Position numbers and translations under genes: made by a program
Shown: positions 26,807 through 36,699 of the stretch, piece after piece
Numbering within the stretch: the stretch's first letter is position 1
How the letters are laid out: each line of letters begins with the position of its first letter
DNA from: Pseudomonas quebecensis
GTDB taxonomy: Bacteria; Pseudomonadota; Gammaproteobacteria; Pseudomonadales; Pseudomonadaceae
Length of the DNA: 64,000 nucleotides
Assembly: GCF_026410085.1 (NCBI RefSeq)
Contig: NZ_CP112866.1
Span: 1 to 64,000 of the forward strand
Reading direction: 5' to 3'
The notes under the pieces: model-generated
Seen by the model: only the letters and a program-made list of their open reading frames with translations
Told to the model about the DNA's origin: nothing
Database searches by the model: none

Positions 26807-27463
26807 TCAGCTACGCAGGGTAATCACCGGCCAACCCCGCTTCTCGGCTTCGGCGCGTAAATTGGGGTCCGGGTCGACCGCCACCGGGTTCTCCACTTGC
26901 TCCAACAGCGGCAAGTCGTTCATCGAGTCGCTATAGAAGTAACTGCCTTCCAGGCTATGCCCGGTCTCCTCCAGCCAACGATTCAAACGCGTGACCTTGC
27001 CTTCCCGGAAACACGGCACGTCCGTGCTGCGTCCGGTATAGCGGCCGTTTTCCATCTCGCATTCAGTGGCGATCAGGGTGTCTACGCCCAGGCGTGCGGC
27101 AATCGGCGCGGTGACGAAGCGGTTGGTGGCGGTGATGATCACCAGCTTGTCGCCGGCTTCGCGGTGCTTGGCCAGCAGTTCTGAGGCTCGTGGCAGCATG
27201 ATCGGCTCGATGCAGTCGCGCATATAGTCGTTATGCCATTCGTCCAGCTGGGCCATCTCGGTGCGGCCGAGGATCTCCAGGCAAAAGTTCAGGTAGGCGG
27301 CGTTGTCCAGGCGGCCGGCCAGGTAATCCTGATAGAACTCGTCGTTGCGGGCCTTATAGGCCACCGCGTCGAGAATCCCGCGTTCGCACAGGTAATCGCC
27401 CCACGCATGGTCGCTGTCACCGCCAAGCAGGGTGTTGTCCAAGTCGAATAAAGCCAGGCGCAT
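26807..27463 (-). CDS. HAD-superfamily phosphatase, probable histidinol-phosphatase
   Basis: This 218-residue HAD-IB (SerB-like) hydrolase has motif [17 protein letters not shown], motif [11 protein letters not shown], the motif III lysine in FREGKVTRL and motif [15 protein letters not shown]. Its neighbour rppH places it as the counterpart of PA0335, which I recall being reported as the missing histidinol-phosphate phosphatase of P. aeruginosa. Phosphoserine phosphatase activity is the alternative. It is divergent from rppH. Confidence 0.85.
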   Translation of the reverse strand: MRLALFDLDNTLLGGDSDHAWGDYLCERGILDAVAYKARNDEFYQDYLAGRLDNAAYLNFCLEILGRTEMAQLDEWHNDYMRDCIEPIMLPRASELLAKHREAGDKLVIITATNRFVTAPIAARLGVDTLIATECEMENGRYTGRSTDVPCFREGKVTRLNRWLEETGHSLEGSYFYSDSMNDLPLLEQVENPVAVDPDPNLRAEAEKRGWPVITLRS

Positions 27464-27606
27464 TGCAGTTACTCGCTGAAATGTCTGTAAAAAGGCGTCC
27501 AGAATACGGTCTTTTCACAAGAGTGCACATAAGCTAAGAAGCCTCGTTGCCGCTTGCGCAAGCTTTGTGGAACAATGCGGCGACATGCGTTTGCGAGGTT
27601 GTTGCC

Positions 27607-28086
27607 GTGATCGACCCCGATGGTTTCCGTCCTAATGTCGGGATTATTCTTACGAATGATGCCGGACAGGTGCTATGGGCTCGCCGAATCAACCAAGATG
27701 CCTGGCAGTTTCCTCAGGGCGGAATCAACCCCGACGAAACCCCTGAAGACGCCTTGTACCGTGAGTTGAACGAAGAAGTCGGCCTTGAGCGTGAAGATGT
27801 GCAGATTTTGGCCTGTACCCGTGGCTGGTTGCGCTATCGTTTGCCGCAACGCCTGGTGCGTACCCACAGCCAACCGCTGTGCATCGGCCAGAAGCAGAAA
27901 TGGTTTCTCCTGCGCCTGATCTCCAACGAGCAGCGGGTGCGGATGGATTTGACCGGTAAACCGGAGTTCGATGGCTGGCGCTGGGTCAGTTATTGGTACC
28001 CGTTGGGCCAGGTGGTGACATTCAAGCGCGAAGTTTATCGTCGCGCTCTCAAAGAGCTTGCCCCGCGCCTTTTAGCGCGCGACTGA
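27607..28086 (+). CDS. rppH: RNA pyrophosphohydrolase RppH
   Basis: This 159-residue Nudix hydrolase removes pyrophosphate from triphosphorylated 5' ends and so opens mRNAs to RNase E. The Nudix box is [23 protein letters not shown]. Start GTG 27607 gives [14 protein letters not shown], the invariant family N-terminus; the frame is open back to 27547. It lies 22 bases before ptsP, an adjacency I recall as widely conserved, and the two are probably one transcript. Confidence 0.95.
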   Translation: MIDPDGFRPNVGIILTNDAGQVLWARRINQDAWQFPQGGINPDETPEDALYRELNEEVGLEREDVQILACTRGWLRYRLPQRLVRTHSQPLCIGQKQKWFLLRLISNEQRVRMDLTGKPEFDGWRWVSYWYPLGQVVTFKREVYRRALKELAPRLLARD

Positions 28087-28108
28087 CGACGGAGTTCGAC
28101 CCCGAGCC

Positions 28109-30388
28109 ATGCTCAATACGCTGCGCAAGATCGTCCAGGAAGTTAACTCCGCCAAGGATCTCAAGGCGGCGTTGGGGATTATTGTGTTGCGCGTCAAGGA
28201 AGCCATGGGCAGCCAGGTCTGCTCGGTTTACCTGCTGGATCCAGAGACCAACCGTTTTGTGCTGATGGCCACCGAGGGCTTGAACAAGCGCTCCATCGGC
28301 AAGGTCAGCATGGCGCCCAATGAAGGTCTGGTTGGCCTGGTAGGGACGCGTGAAGAACCCCTGAACCTTGAAAACGCGGCCGATCACCCGCGTTATCGTT
28401 ACTTTGCCGAAACCGGCGAAGAGCGCTACGCCTCGTTCCTTGGGGCGCCGATCATCCACCACCGCCGCGTTGTCGGCGTGCTGGTCATCCAACAGAAAGA
28501 ACGCCGCCAGTTCGACGAGGGTGAAGAAGCCTTCCTCGTGACCATGAGCGCGCAACTGGCCGGGGTTATCGCCCACGCCGAGGCCACCGGCTCCATCCGT
28601 GGCCTGGGTCGCCAGGGCAAGGGCATCCAGGAAGCCAAGTTCGTCGGCGTGCCGGGCTCGCCAGGCGCCGCCGTGGGTACCGCGGTGGTCATGCTGCCGC
28701 CGGCCGATCTCGACGTGGTGCCGGACAAGACCATCAGCGACATAGACGCTGAAATCAAACTGTTCAAGACCGCCCTCGAAGGCGTGCGCGCCGACATGCG
28801 CAACCTGTCGAACAAACTGGCCACCCAACTGCGCCCCGAAGAGCGCGCGTTGTTCGAGGTGTACCAGATGATGCTTGACGACGCGTCCCTCGGGAACGAA
28901 GTCAAGACCGTGATCAAGACCGGCCAGTGGGCCCAGGGCGCCTTGCGCCAGGTGGTCAGCGATCACGTCAACCGTTTTGAAATGATGGACGACGCCTACC
29001 TGCGCGAGCGCGCCTCGGATGTGCGCGATCTGGGTCGCCGTCTGCTGGCCTATCTGCAGGAAGACCGCAGCACCAACCTGGTCTACCCCGACAACACCAT
29101 CCTGATCAGTGAAGAACTGACCGCCACCATGCTCGGCGAAGTGCCCGAAGGCAAACTGGTGGGCCTGGTGTCGGTACTCGGTTCGGGTAACTCCCACGTC
29201 GCGATCCTGGCCCGCGCCATGGGCATTCCGACAGTGATGGGCCTGGTGGACCTGCCGTATTCCAAGGTCGACGGCATCGATATGATCGTCGACGGCCATC
29301 GCGGTGAAGTCTTTACCAACCCCAGCGAAGTACTGCGCAAGCAATATGCCGAGGTGGTGGAAGAAGAGAAGCAGCTGGCGCTGGGCCTCGATTCGTTGCG
29401 TGAGTTGCCGTGCGTAACACTCGACGGTCACCGCGTGCCTTTGCTGGTCAACACCGGCCTGCTGGCCGATGTGGCCCGCGCGCAGCAGCGAGGCGCCGAA
29501 GGCGTGGGTCTGTACCGCACCGAAGTGCCGTTCATGATCAACCAGCGTTTCCCGAGCGAGAAGGAACAGCTGGCGATCTATCGCGAGCAGTTGTCGGCCT
29601 TCCACCCGCTGCCGGTGACCATGCGCAGCCTGGACATTGGCGGCGACAAATCGCTGTCGTACTTCCCGATCAAGGAAGACAACCCGTTCCTGGGCTGGCG
29701 CGGTATCCGCGTGACCCTCGACCATCCCGAGATTTTCCTGGTACAGACCCGCGCCATGCTCAAGGCCAGCGAGGGCCTGAACAACCTGCGCATCCTGTTG
29801 CCGATGATTTCCGGCACCCATGAGCTGGAAGAAGCGTTGCACCTGATCCACCGGGCCTGGGGTGAAGTGCGCGACGAAGGCGCCGACGTGCCGATGCCGC
29901 CGATTGGGGTGATGATCGAAATCCCGGCGGCCGTATACCAGGCCAAGGAGCTGGCGCGGCAGGTGGACTTCCTGTCGGTGGGCTCCAACGACCTGACTCA
30001 GTACTTGCTGGCCGTGGACCGCAACAACCCCCGAGTGGCCGACCTGTACGACTACCTGCACCCGGCGGTGCTGCAAGCCCTGCAACATGTGGTGCGCGAC
30101 GCCCACGCCGAAGGCAAACCGGTGAGTATCTGCGGTGAAATGGCCGGCGACCCGGCGGCGGCGGTGTTGTTGATGGCGATGGGCTTTGACAGTCTGTCGA
30201 TGAACGCCACCAACCTGCCGAAAGTGAAGTGGCTGCTGCGCCAGGTCAACCTGAGCATGGCCAAGGATCTGCTGGCGGAGGTGATGACCATCGACAACCC
30301 GCAAGTTATCCACAGCTCGCTGCAATTGGCCCTGAAAAACCTGGGCCTGACGCGGATGATCAATCCGGCGTCTGCCAAGACCTTATAA
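28109..30388 (+). CDS. ptsP: Phosphoenolpyruvate-protein phosphotransferase PtsP (EI-Ntr)
   Basis: This 759-residue protein starts the nitrogen PTS chain, passing phosphate from PEP to NPr and then PtsN. It has an N-terminal GAF domain (about 1-160, possible glutamine sensing) followed by the full enzyme I module. The phospho-histidine is H363 in GSGNSHVAILARAMGIP. The PEP-binding C-domain shows GLYRTEVPFM, IGGDKSLSYFPI and SVGSNDLTQYLLAVDRNN. No sugar-PTS genes are near, consistent with a regulatory role. Confidence 0.96.
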   Translation: MLNTLRKIVQEVNSAKDLKAALGIIVLRVKEAMGSQVCSVYLLDPETNRFVLMATEGLNKRSIGKVSMAPNEGLVGLVGTREEPLNLENAADHPRYRYFAETGEERYASFLGAPIIHHRRVVGVLVIQQKERRQFDEGEEAFLVTMSAQLAGVIAHAEATGSIRGLGRQGKGIQEAKFVGVPGSPGAAVGTAVVMLPPADLDVVPDKTISDIDAEIKLFKTALEGVRADMRNLSNKLATQLRPEERALFEVYQMMLDDASLGNEVKTVIKTGQWAQGALRQVVSDHVNRFEMMDDAYLRERASDVRDLGRRLLAYLQEDRSTNLVYPDNTILISEELTATMLGEVPEGKLVGLVSVLGSGNSHVAILARAMGIPTVMGLVDLPYSKVDGIDMIVDGHRGEVFTNPSEVLRKQYAEVVEEEKQLALGLDSLRELPCVTLDGHRVPLLVNTGLLADVARAQQRGAEGVGLYRTEVPFMINQRFPSEKEQLAIYREQLSAFHPLPVTMRSLDIGGDKSLSYFPIKEDNPFLGWRGIRVTLDHPEIFLVQTRAMLKASEGLNNLRILLPMISGTHELEEALHLIHRAWGEVRDEGADVPMPPIGVMIEIPAAVYQAKELARQVDFLSVGSNDLTQYLLAVDRNNPRVADLYDYLHPAVLQALQHVVRDAHAEGKPVSICGEMAGDPAAAVLLMAMGFDSLSMNATNLPKVKWLLRQVNLSMAKDLLAEVMTIDNPQVIHSSLQLALKNLGLTRMINPASAKTL

Positions 30389-30389
30389 C

Positions 30390-30417
30390 TGATCGTTCCC
30401 ACGCGTGGGAACGATCA
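30390..30417. repeat. 28-base perfect palindrome
   Basis: The half-site TGATCGTTCCCACG is followed directly by its exact reverse complement. It lies one base after the ptsP stop and six bases before the stop of the convergent NRDE gene. The same 14-base half-site opens the repeat at 41604. It looks like a collapsed REP pair and could act as a two-way terminator. Confidence 0.85.
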
Positions 30418-30422
30418 TGCCG

Positions 30423-31169
30423 CTAAATTCTGAGCTCTACTTCACCCAGTCGCCCACCCAGCGGCCCAAAACTACGCTCCACCATCCGCCGCGTCCCATC
30501 GGCATTCACAATCAGCGCCGTACTGGCTCGGGTCCCATAAGCAGGGCTGGCGATAAACACGCTGGATAACAGGCTTTCAGTCGCCAACCCCACGCCGGTA
30601 TCCGGTAACTCGGCAAACGGCGCCGTCTGCGGGTCGCTTAAAATCCCCAGCAACGTTTCCGGCTGCGGGTCTGCCAACACCTCGCTCAACGCCGCCTTGG
30701 CCTTGAGCAACTTCGGCCACGGTGTATCCAGCCCGGCATTTGAAAGCCCATAGACCCCGGCTTCCAGTTGCGTTGGCTCAGTGTGGTTGGCGTTGTAGTG
30801 CCACAACTCATCCCGCGTGCCCACCAGCAGGTTAAACCCGGCGTATTCAATCGATCTGCCGTTAACATCGGCCAAATATTCATCAATCGGTAGCGAACCA
30901 CTGAGAAACCGCGCCACCAGTTCCCCACGGGACCTGCGTGCGGGCGGCTGGTACGGGTCGCGAATATTGGTCAGGGCCGCAAACCTGCCTTCGGCGCTGA
31001 TCCCCAGCCAGGTGCCGCCGGCTTCCTGATCGCGGCCGGCGTACACATGGGGCATATCCGGCCACTGCGCCAGCGGCAGCGTGGGGCGGGCATAGAACTC
31101 ATCACGGTTGGCCGCGACGATCAACGGCTGGGCGTGGCCCGGCCGCCAGGCGAAAACAATCAGGCACAT
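30423..31169 (-). CDS. NRDE-family protein (TANGO2-like)
   Basis: This 248-residue protein starts MCLIVFAWRPGH and contains the family-naming VAANRDEFYARP, plus GGTWLGISAEGRFAALTN and FNLLVGTRDELWHYN. A Cys at position 2 resembles the nucleophile of Ntn-type hydrolases. Human TANGO2 is linked to lipid, CoA or haem handling; the bacterial role is not settled. It converges on ptsP. Confidence 0.85.
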   Translation of the reverse strand: MCLIVFAWRPGHAQPLIVAANRDEFYARPTLPLAQWPDMPHVYAGRDQEAGGTWLGISAEGRFAALTNIRDPYQPPARRSRGELVARFLSGSLPIDEYLADVNGRSIEYAGFNLLVGTRDELWHYNANHTEPTQLEAGVYGLSNAGLDTPWPKLLKAKAALSEVLADPQPETLLGILSDPQTAPFAELPDTGVGLATESLLSSVFIASPAYGTRASTALIVNADGTRRMVERSFGPLGGRLGEVELRI

Positions 31170-31289
31170 CAGGCGATCCCTTTTGTGTTTTTTGTCACTC
31201 TACTGACTCAAGCAGAGGCGTTCCATCGTATCCAGTTGGGTCGCATGCCTTCCATCCGTTAACATGCCGGACTTGTTTCGAGGGCTCCC

Positions 31290-32072
31290 ATGGAATTTCT
31301 ACTGTATCTGGTGCTCGGCGCCTGTGCGGGTGTGCTCGCCGGGCTGTTCGGCGTGGGAGGCGGGATCATCATCGTGCCGGTGCTGGTGTTCAGCTTCACC
31401 TTGCAGGGCTTCGACCCGCAGGTACTGACGCACCTGGCCGTGGGCACGTCCCTGGCGACCATCATCTTTACCTCGGTCAACGCTGTGCGCGAGCACCATC
31501 GGCGTGGCGCGGTGCGCTGGCCGATCTTCGTGTGGATGACCGTGGGCATCCTGATCGGCGCCGGCTTCGGTGCGCTGACCGCCGAAGCGATTTCCGGGCC
31601 GCACCTGCAGAAGATCATCGGCGTATTTGCCCTGCTGGTGGCACTGCAACTGGCCCTGGACATGAAGCCGAAGGCCAGCCGAACGGTGCCGGGCAAGGTT
31701 GGGCTGACCCTCGCCGGCACTGTTATTGGCTGGGCCTCGGCGATTTTCGGAATTGGCGGCGGCTCGCTGACCGTGCCGTTTCTGACCTGGCGCAGCGTGC
31801 CGATGCAGCAGGCGGTAGCTACTTCGTCGGCCTGCGGCCTGCCGATTGCGCTGGCCAGTGCATTAAGTTTCATGATTCTGGGCTGGCACGACCCGCTGTT
31901 ACCCGCTCATAGTCTGGGCTTCGTGTATTTGCCGGCGCTGTTGGGCATTGCCCTGACGAGCATGGTATTTGCGCGCTTCGGTGCACGGTTGGCGCATCGC
32001 TTGTCGCCGCGTTTGCTCAAGCGTCTGTTCGCCGGTTTGCTGTTTTGTGTCGGTTTGAATTTTTTGCTGTAA
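31290..32072 (+). CDS. TauE/SafE-family membrane transporter
   Basis: This 260-residue inner-membrane protein of the sulfite-exporter/permease family has eight or so hydrophobic segments. It carries the inverted duplicate motifs LFGVGGGIIIVPVL and IFGIGGGSLTVPFL. Substrates in the family are small organosulfur or organic anions; none can be assigned here. It is followed by lgt on the same strand with a 65-base gap. Confidence 0.85.
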   Translation: MEFLLYLVLGACAGVLAGLFGVGGGIIIVPVLVFSFTLQGFDPQVLTHLAVGTSLATIIFTSVNAVREHHRRGAVRWPIFVWMTVGILIGAGFGALTAEAISGPHLQKIIGVFALLVALQLALDMKPKASRTVPGKVGLTLAGTVIGWASAIFGIGGGSLTVPFLTWRSVPMQQAVATSSACGLPIALASALSFMILGWHDPLLPAHSLGFVYLPALLGIALTSMVFARFGARLAHRLSPRLLKRLFAGLLFCVGLNFLL

Positions 32073-32137
32073 CGCACGCTTAATCGCGCCCGGGCATGGT
32101 CCGGTCGCCATAACGAATGATTTAACGAGGAGTCGCA

Positions 32138-32950
32138 ATGCTGCCTTACCCGCAGATCGACCCGGTGGCCCTGGCCATCGGTCCGCTGAAAATCCACTGG
32201 TACGGCTTGATGTACCTGATCGGCATCGGCGGCGCCTGGCTGCTGGCGTCCCGGCGCCTGAACCGTTTCGACCCGACCTGGACCAAGGAGAAGCTCTCCG
32301 ACATGGTGTTCTGGTTGTCGATGGGGGTGATCGTCGGCGGGCGCCTGGGGTATGTGCTGTTTTACGATCTCTCGGCGTACATCGCCAACCCAATGCTGAT
32401 CTTCGAGGTGTGGAAGGGTGGCATGGCGTTCCATGGCGGCTTCATCGGTGTGATGATCGCCGCCTGGTGGTTTGGCCGTCGCAACGGCAAGTCGTTCTTC
32501 GAACTGATGGACTTCGTCGCGCCGCTGGTGCCGATCGGCCTGGGCGCCGGGCGTATCGGTAACTTCATCAATGCCGAGTTGTGGGGCAAGCCGACCGACG
32601 TGCCGTGGGCCATGGTGTTCCCGCCGTTCAGCGACCCTGCCCAGTTGCCGCGCCATCCGTCGCAGCTGTACCAGTTCGCCCTGGAAGGTGTGGCACTGTT
32701 CCTCATTCTGTATATCTTCTCGCGCAAACCGCGCCCGACCATGGCCGTGTCCGGCATGTTCGCGCTGTTCTACGGGATCTTCCGGTTCATCGTCGAATTC
32801 GTACGGGTGCCGGATGCGCAGCTGGGTTACCTGGCGTGGGGCTGGCTGACCATGGGGCAGGTGCTCAGCATGCCGATGATTCTCGTCGGTCTTGGCCTGT
32901 TGTGGTGGGCGTATAACCGTCCGCAACCGCTGAAGAACACCGCGCTCTAA
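32138..32950 (+). CDS. lgt: Prolipoprotein diacylglyceryl transferase
   Basis: This 270-residue inner-membrane enzyme transfers diacylglycerol from phosphatidylglycerol to the lipobox cysteine of prolipoproteins. Visible signatures are [25 protein letters not shown], the family block [19 protein letters not shown] and [20 protein letters not shown] precedes the ATG. It is followed by thyA 58 bases on, an order I recall as standard in gammaproteobacteria. Confidence 0.97.
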   Translation: MLPYPQIDPVALAIGPLKIHWYGLMYLIGIGGAWLLASRRLNRFDPTWTKEKLSDMVFWLSMGVIVGGRLGYVLFYDLSAYIANPMLIFEVWKGGMAFHGGFIGVMIAAWWFGRRNGKSFFELMDFVAPLVPIGLGAGRIGNFINAELWGKPTDVPWAMVFPPFSDPAQLPRHPSQLYQFALEGVALFLILYIFSRKPRPTMAVSGMFALFYGIFRFIVEFVRVPDAQLGYLAWGWLTMGQVLSMPMILVGLGLLWWAYNRPQPLKNTAL

Positions 32951-33008
32951 ATTCGAATGCCTGGGCTCGACCGCGAAGAGCCCAGGCTTCAACGATACGG
33001 GTACCCAC

Positions 33009-33842
33009 ATGAAGCAATACCTCGAACTACTGAACGACGTCGTGACCAATGGCCTGACCAAGGGCGACCGTACCGGCACCGGCACCAAGGCCGTGTTCGC
33101 CCGGCAGTTTCGGCACAACCTGGCCGACGGTTTCCCGCTGTTGACCACCAAGAAGCTGCACTTCAAGAGCATCGCCAACGAGCTGATCTGGATGTTGAGC
33201 GGCAACACCAACATCAAGTGGCTCAACGAAAACGGCGTGCGCATCTGGGACGAATGGGCCACCGAAGACGGCGACCTGGGCCCGGTCTACGGCGAGCAGT
33301 GGACCGCCTGGCCGACCAAGGACGGCGGTACGATCAACCAGATCGACTACATGGTGCACACGCTCAAGACCAACCCCAATAGCCGCCGTATTCTGTTCCA
33401 TGGCTGGAACGTCGAGTACCTGCCTGACGAAACCCAAAGCCCCCAGGAGAACGCGCGCAACGGCAAACAGGCCCTGCCGCCGTGCCACCTGCTGTACCAG
33501 GCATTCGTGCATGACGGCCACCTGTCGATGCAGTTGTATATCCGCAGCTCCGACGTATTCCTCGGCCTGCCGTACAACACGGCCGCGCTGGCGCTGCTGA
33601 CCCATATGCTGGCTCAACAGTGTGACCTGATTCCCCACGAGATCATCGTCACCACCGGCGACACCCATGCCTATAGCAACCATATGGAACAGATCCGGAC
33701 CCAACTGGCGCGTACGCCGAAGAAGCTGCCGGAGCTGGTGATCAAGCGTAAGCCCGAATCGATCTACGACTATAAATTCGAAGACTTCGAAATCGTAGGC
33801 TACGAGGCCGATCCGAGTATTAAGGCCGACGTGGCTATCTAG
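33009..33842 (+). CDS. thyA: Thymidylate synthase
   Basis: This 277-residue enzyme methylates dUMP to dTMP with methylenetetrahydrofolate. The catalytic cysteine is in [12 protein letters not shown], phosphate arginines in [13 protein letters not shown], and the fold signature in [21 protein letters not shown]. Folate is recycled by FolA, whose gene is 13 kb further on in this window. Length is slightly above the 264-residue E. coli enzyme because of a small insert around QENARNGKQ. Confidence 0.97.
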   Translation: MKQYLELLNDVVTNGLTKGDRTGTGTKAVFARQFRHNLADGFPLLTTKKLHFKSIANELIWMLSGNTNIKWLNENGVRIWDEWATEDGDLGPVYGEQWTAWPTKDGGTINQIDYMVHTLKTNPNSRRILFHGWNVEYLPDETQSPQENARNGKQALPPCHLLYQAFVHDGHLSMQLYIRSSDVFLGLPYNTAALALLTHMLAQQCDLIPHEIIVTTGDTHAYSNHMEQIRTQLARTPKKLPELVIKRKPESIYDYKFEDFEIVGYEADPSIKADVAI

Positions 33843-33860
33843 AGCCTGACGCTGTCCAAT

Positions 33861-33883
33861 GTGGGAGGGGCTTGCCCTCCCAC
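33861..33883. repeat. Single REP-type hairpin between thyA and cadR
   Basis: GTGGGAGGGG, loop CTTG and a CCCTCCCAC arm form a strong stem 20 bases after thyA and about 23 before the end of the convergent cadR. It is a likely two-way transcript end. Confidence 0.78.
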
Positions 33884-33905
33884 AGTTGAACAGTGTTCGC
33901 TTGAG

Positions 33906-34346
33906 TCAGTGCCCGTGGCTCCTGCCTACATGTGAGGGCTCGGCCTCGCTGGCGGCCACCCCGCCGTTAACCTCCAATCGCTGCAAAATCCCGCAGTGAT
34001 CCCCACCCCCACACCGCTGGCGCAGATCCAGCAATTGCTCCTGCAAGGCCAGCAACCCATCGATGCGTGCTTTCACATGCTGGATATGCTCGTCGATCAA
34101 CGCATTGACGCTTTCGCACTGGTCCTGGGGGCTATCGCGCAGGCTGAGCAGGCTGCGGATTTCTTCCAGGGTCATGTCGAGGCTGCGGCAGTTGCGAATA
34201 AAGATCAGCCGCTCTGTGTGCGCCTGGGTGTACACGCGGTAGTTGGCGTCGGTACGTGCCGGGGGCGGCAGCAGGCCTTCCTTCTCGTAGTAACGGATGG
34301 TTTCCACCGGGCAGTCGGTAAGTTTCGCCAGTTCGCCGATCTTCAT
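33906..34346 (-). CDS. cadR: MerR-family Cd(II)/Pb(II)/Zn(II)-responsive regulator CadR
   Basis: This 146-residue activator has the MerR winged-helix start MKIGELAKLTDCPVETIRYYEKEGLL. The metal-binding cysteines C77 (DQCESVN), C112 and C118 (RCGGGDHCG) correspond to the three known in Pseudomonas CadR, and the tail ends in a histidine-bearing SHVGRSHGH. ATG 34346 has GGAG upstream. Metal binding untwists the divergent cadA promoter to start transcription. The dyad it should bind is visible at 34374-34394. Confidence 0.93.
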   Translation of the reverse strand: MKIGELAKLTDCPVETIRYYEKEGLLPPPARTDANYRVYTQAHTERLIFIRNCRSLDMTLEEIRSLLSLRDSPQDQCESVNALIDEHIQHVKARIDGLLALQEQLLDLRQRCGGGDHCGILQRLEVNGGVAASEAEPSHVGRSHGH

Positions 34347-34370
34347 TGGCGCAATCTCCAAAATGGATGC

Positions 34371-34401
34371 TTGACCCTATAGTGGCTACAGGGTCTTTAC
34401 T
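34371..34401 (+). promoter_or_regulatory. cadA promoter with CadR operator dyad
   Basis: A -35 TTGACC (34371-34376) and a -10-like TTTACT (34396-34401) are separated by 19 bases, the over-long spacer typical of MerR-family promoters. The spacer is largely filled by the dyad ACCCTATAG-TGG-CTACAGGGT (34374-34394), which has one mismatch between arms. CadR bound here would repress without metal and activate with it. Confidence 0.88.
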
Positions 34402-34431
34402 TGGCAACAGGCACCTTACGGACGCGACCTG

Positions 34432-36684
34432 ATGAGCGATTCCATTCACACCCCACATAAACACGACCATGACCATGACCATGGCGAGCAGAAGCTGACG
34501 CCCGTGCATAACCACGGGCATGGCGGCTCCTGCTGCTCCGCCACCCCGGCCCCTGCGGTGGTGCAACTGAGTGAAGCACCCACCGCCGGCGCGCACCTGA
34601 GCACCTTCCGTATCGAGGCCATGGACTGCCCCACCGAGCAAACGCTGATCCAGAACAAACTGGGCAAGCTCGCCGGTGTGCAGCAGCTGGAATTCAACCT
34701 GATTAACCGTATCCTCGGCGTCACCCATGACCTGCCGAGCACCGCGCCGATCATTGACGCGATCAAATCCCTTGGCATGCAGGCCGATCCCATCGAAGAG
34801 GGCGTGCCTGCCGCTGCCCCCCCGGCCAAGAAGCATTGGTGGCCGCTGGCCGTGTCGGGTCTTGGGGCGTTGGGCGCCGAAGTGCTGCACTTCACTAATG
34901 CCGCGCCGACCTGGGTGATTGCCCTGGTGGCGCTGGTGTCGATCTTCAGCGGCGGCCTCGGCACCTATAAAAAGGGCTGGATCGCCCTGAAAAACCTCAA
35001 CCTGAATATCAACGCCCTGATGAGCATCGCCGTCACCGGCGCGGTACTGATTGGCCAGTGGCCGGAAGCGGCCATGGTGATGTTCCTGTTTACCGTGGCC
35101 GAACTGATCGAGGCGAAGTCCCTGGATCGCGCACGCAACGCCATCAGCGGTTTGATGCAGATGACCCCGGAACGGGCCACCGTGCAGCAGTCTGACGGCA
35201 GTTGGGCCGAACAGGAGGTGAAAAGTATCGAACTGGGCGCTGTCGTGCGGGTTAAGCCCGGCGAGCGTATCGGCCTGGACGGTGAAGTCACTGCGGGTCA
35301 ATCCACTATCGATCAGGCGCCGATTACCGGTGAAAGCCTGCCGATTGAAAAGACCGTGGGCGATAAAGTCTTCGCCGGCACCATCAACCAGGCAGGCTCT
35401 CTGGAGTACAAGGTCACGGCGGCAGCCAACAACTCCACCCTGGCGCGGATCATCCACGCGGTGGAGCAGGCCCAGGGCGCACGGGCGCCGACGCAGCGCT
35501 TTGTGGACCGCTTTTCGAAGCTCTACACCCCGGCTGTGTTCCTGTTTGCCCTCGGTGTGGCGGTGATTCCTCCACTGTTCATGGCCGGCGTCTGGTTCGA
35601 CTGGATCTACCGCGCGCTGGTGCTGCTGGTGGTCGCGTGCCCGTGTGCATTGGTGATCTCCACACCGGTGACCATCGTCAGCGGCCTGGCCGCTGCGGCG
35701 CGCAAAGGCATCCTGATCAAGGGCGGCGTGTACCTGGAGGGTGGTTACAAACTTGATTACCTGGCCCTCGACAAGACCGGCACGATCACCCACGGCAAAC
35801 CGGTGCAAACCGACTACCTGGCGCTGTTCCCAACCCTCGAGGACAGCGCGCCGGCCCTGGCCGCCAGCCTGGCGGGGCGTTCCGATCACCCGGTGTCCCT
35901 GGCGATCGCCAACGCGGCTGTGGATAAAAACCTGCCGACCCATGTTGTGGATAACTTCGAGGCCTTGGCCGGCCGGGGCGTGCGCGGGGACATCAATGGC
36001 CAAACCTACCACCTGGGTAACCACCGCCTGGTGGAAGACCTTGGCCTGTGTTCGCCGCAGTTGGAAGAAAAGCTGTTCGCCCTGGAAAAACAAGGCAAGT
36101 CCGTGGTGCTGCTGCTCGATAAATCCGGCCCGCTGGCACTGTTCGCGGTGGCCGACACGGTCAAGGACAGCAGCCGTGAAGCCATCGAGCAGTTGCATGA
36201 ATTGGGCATCAAGACCCTGATGCTCACCGGCGACAACACCCACACCGCCCAGGCAATCGCTGCGCAGGTGGGCATCGATCAGGCCCAGGGCGACCTGTTG
36301 CCCACCGACAAACTTCACGCCATCGAAACCCTCTACGCCCAGGGCCGTCGAGTGGGCATGGTCGGCGACGGCATCAACGACGCCCCGGCCCTGGCGCGCG
36401 CCGAGATCGGCTTTGCCATGGCCGCCGCCGGCACCGACACTGCCATCGAGACCGCCGACGTGGCCTTGATGGATGACGATTTGCGCAAGATTCCGGCATT
36501 CATTCGGTTGTCGCGACAAACGTCGAGTATCCTCAAGCAGAACATCGCCCTGGCGTTGGTGATCAAGGCGATCTTCCTCGCGGTGACGTTCATGGGTATG
36601 GCCACCATGTGGATGGCGGTGTTCGCCGACATGGGCGTAAGCCTGCTGGTGGTGTTCAATGGCCTGCGCCTGTTGCGCAAATAG
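34432..36684 (+). CDS. cadA: Heavy-metal exporting P1B-type ATPase CadA
   Basis: This 750-residue inner-membrane pump exports Cd(II), Zn(II) and Pb(II). It starts with a histidine-rich tail (HKHDHDHDHGEQ) and then one ferredoxin-like domain whose usual C-x-x-C is replaced by AMDCPTEQ. The transport motif is CPC at residues 403-405 (VACPCALVIS), the phosphorylated Asp is D447 (DKTGTITHG), and TGDN and VGDGINDAPAL follow. The CPC class and the divergent CadR indicate Zn/Cd rather than copper. The LysR gene begins 15 bases after its stop. Confidence 0.95.
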   Translation: MSDSIHTPHKHDHDHDHGEQKLTPVHNHGHGGSCCSATPAPAVVQLSEAPTAGAHLSTFRIEAMDCPTEQTLIQNKLGKLAGVQQLEFNLINRILGVTHDLPSTAPIIDAIKSLGMQADPIEEGVPAAAPPAKKHWWPLAVSGLGALGAEVLHFTNAAPTWVIALVALVSIFSGGLGTYKKGWIALKNLNLNINALMSIAVTGAVLIGQWPEAAMVMFLFTVAELIEAKSLDRARNAISGLMQMTPERATVQQSDGSWAEQEVKSIELGAVVRVKPGERIGLDGEVTAGQSTIDQAPITGESLPIEKTVGDKVFAGTINQAGSLEYKVTAAANNSTLARIIHAVEQAQGARAPTQRFVDRFSKLYTPAVFLFALGVAVIPPLFMAGVWFDWIYRALVLLVVACPCALVISTPVTIVSGLAAAARKGILIKGGVYLEGGYKLDYLALDKTGTITHGKPVQTDYLALFPTLEDSAPALAASLAGRSDHPVSLAIANAAVDKNLPTHVVDNFEALAGRGVRGDINGQTYHLGNHRLVEDLGLCSPQLEEKLFALEKQGKSVVLLLDKSGPLALFAVADTVKDSSREAIEQLHELGIKTLMLTGDNTHTAQAIAAQVGIDQAQGDLLPTDKLHAIETLYAQGRRVGMVGDGINDAPALARAEIGFAMAAAGTDTAIETADVALMDDDLRKIPAFIRLSRQTSSILKQNIALALVIKAIFLAVTFMGMATMWMAVFADMGVSLLVVFNGLRLLRK

Positions 36685-36699
36685 ACAAGAGAGGGTGGT

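Noticed and set aside
28049..30325. A 758-codon minus-strand frame opposite ptsP
   Set aside because: Composition is that of a mirrored frame (many His, Gln, Val, Arg), there is no ribosome site and it covers exactly the well-supported ptsP.
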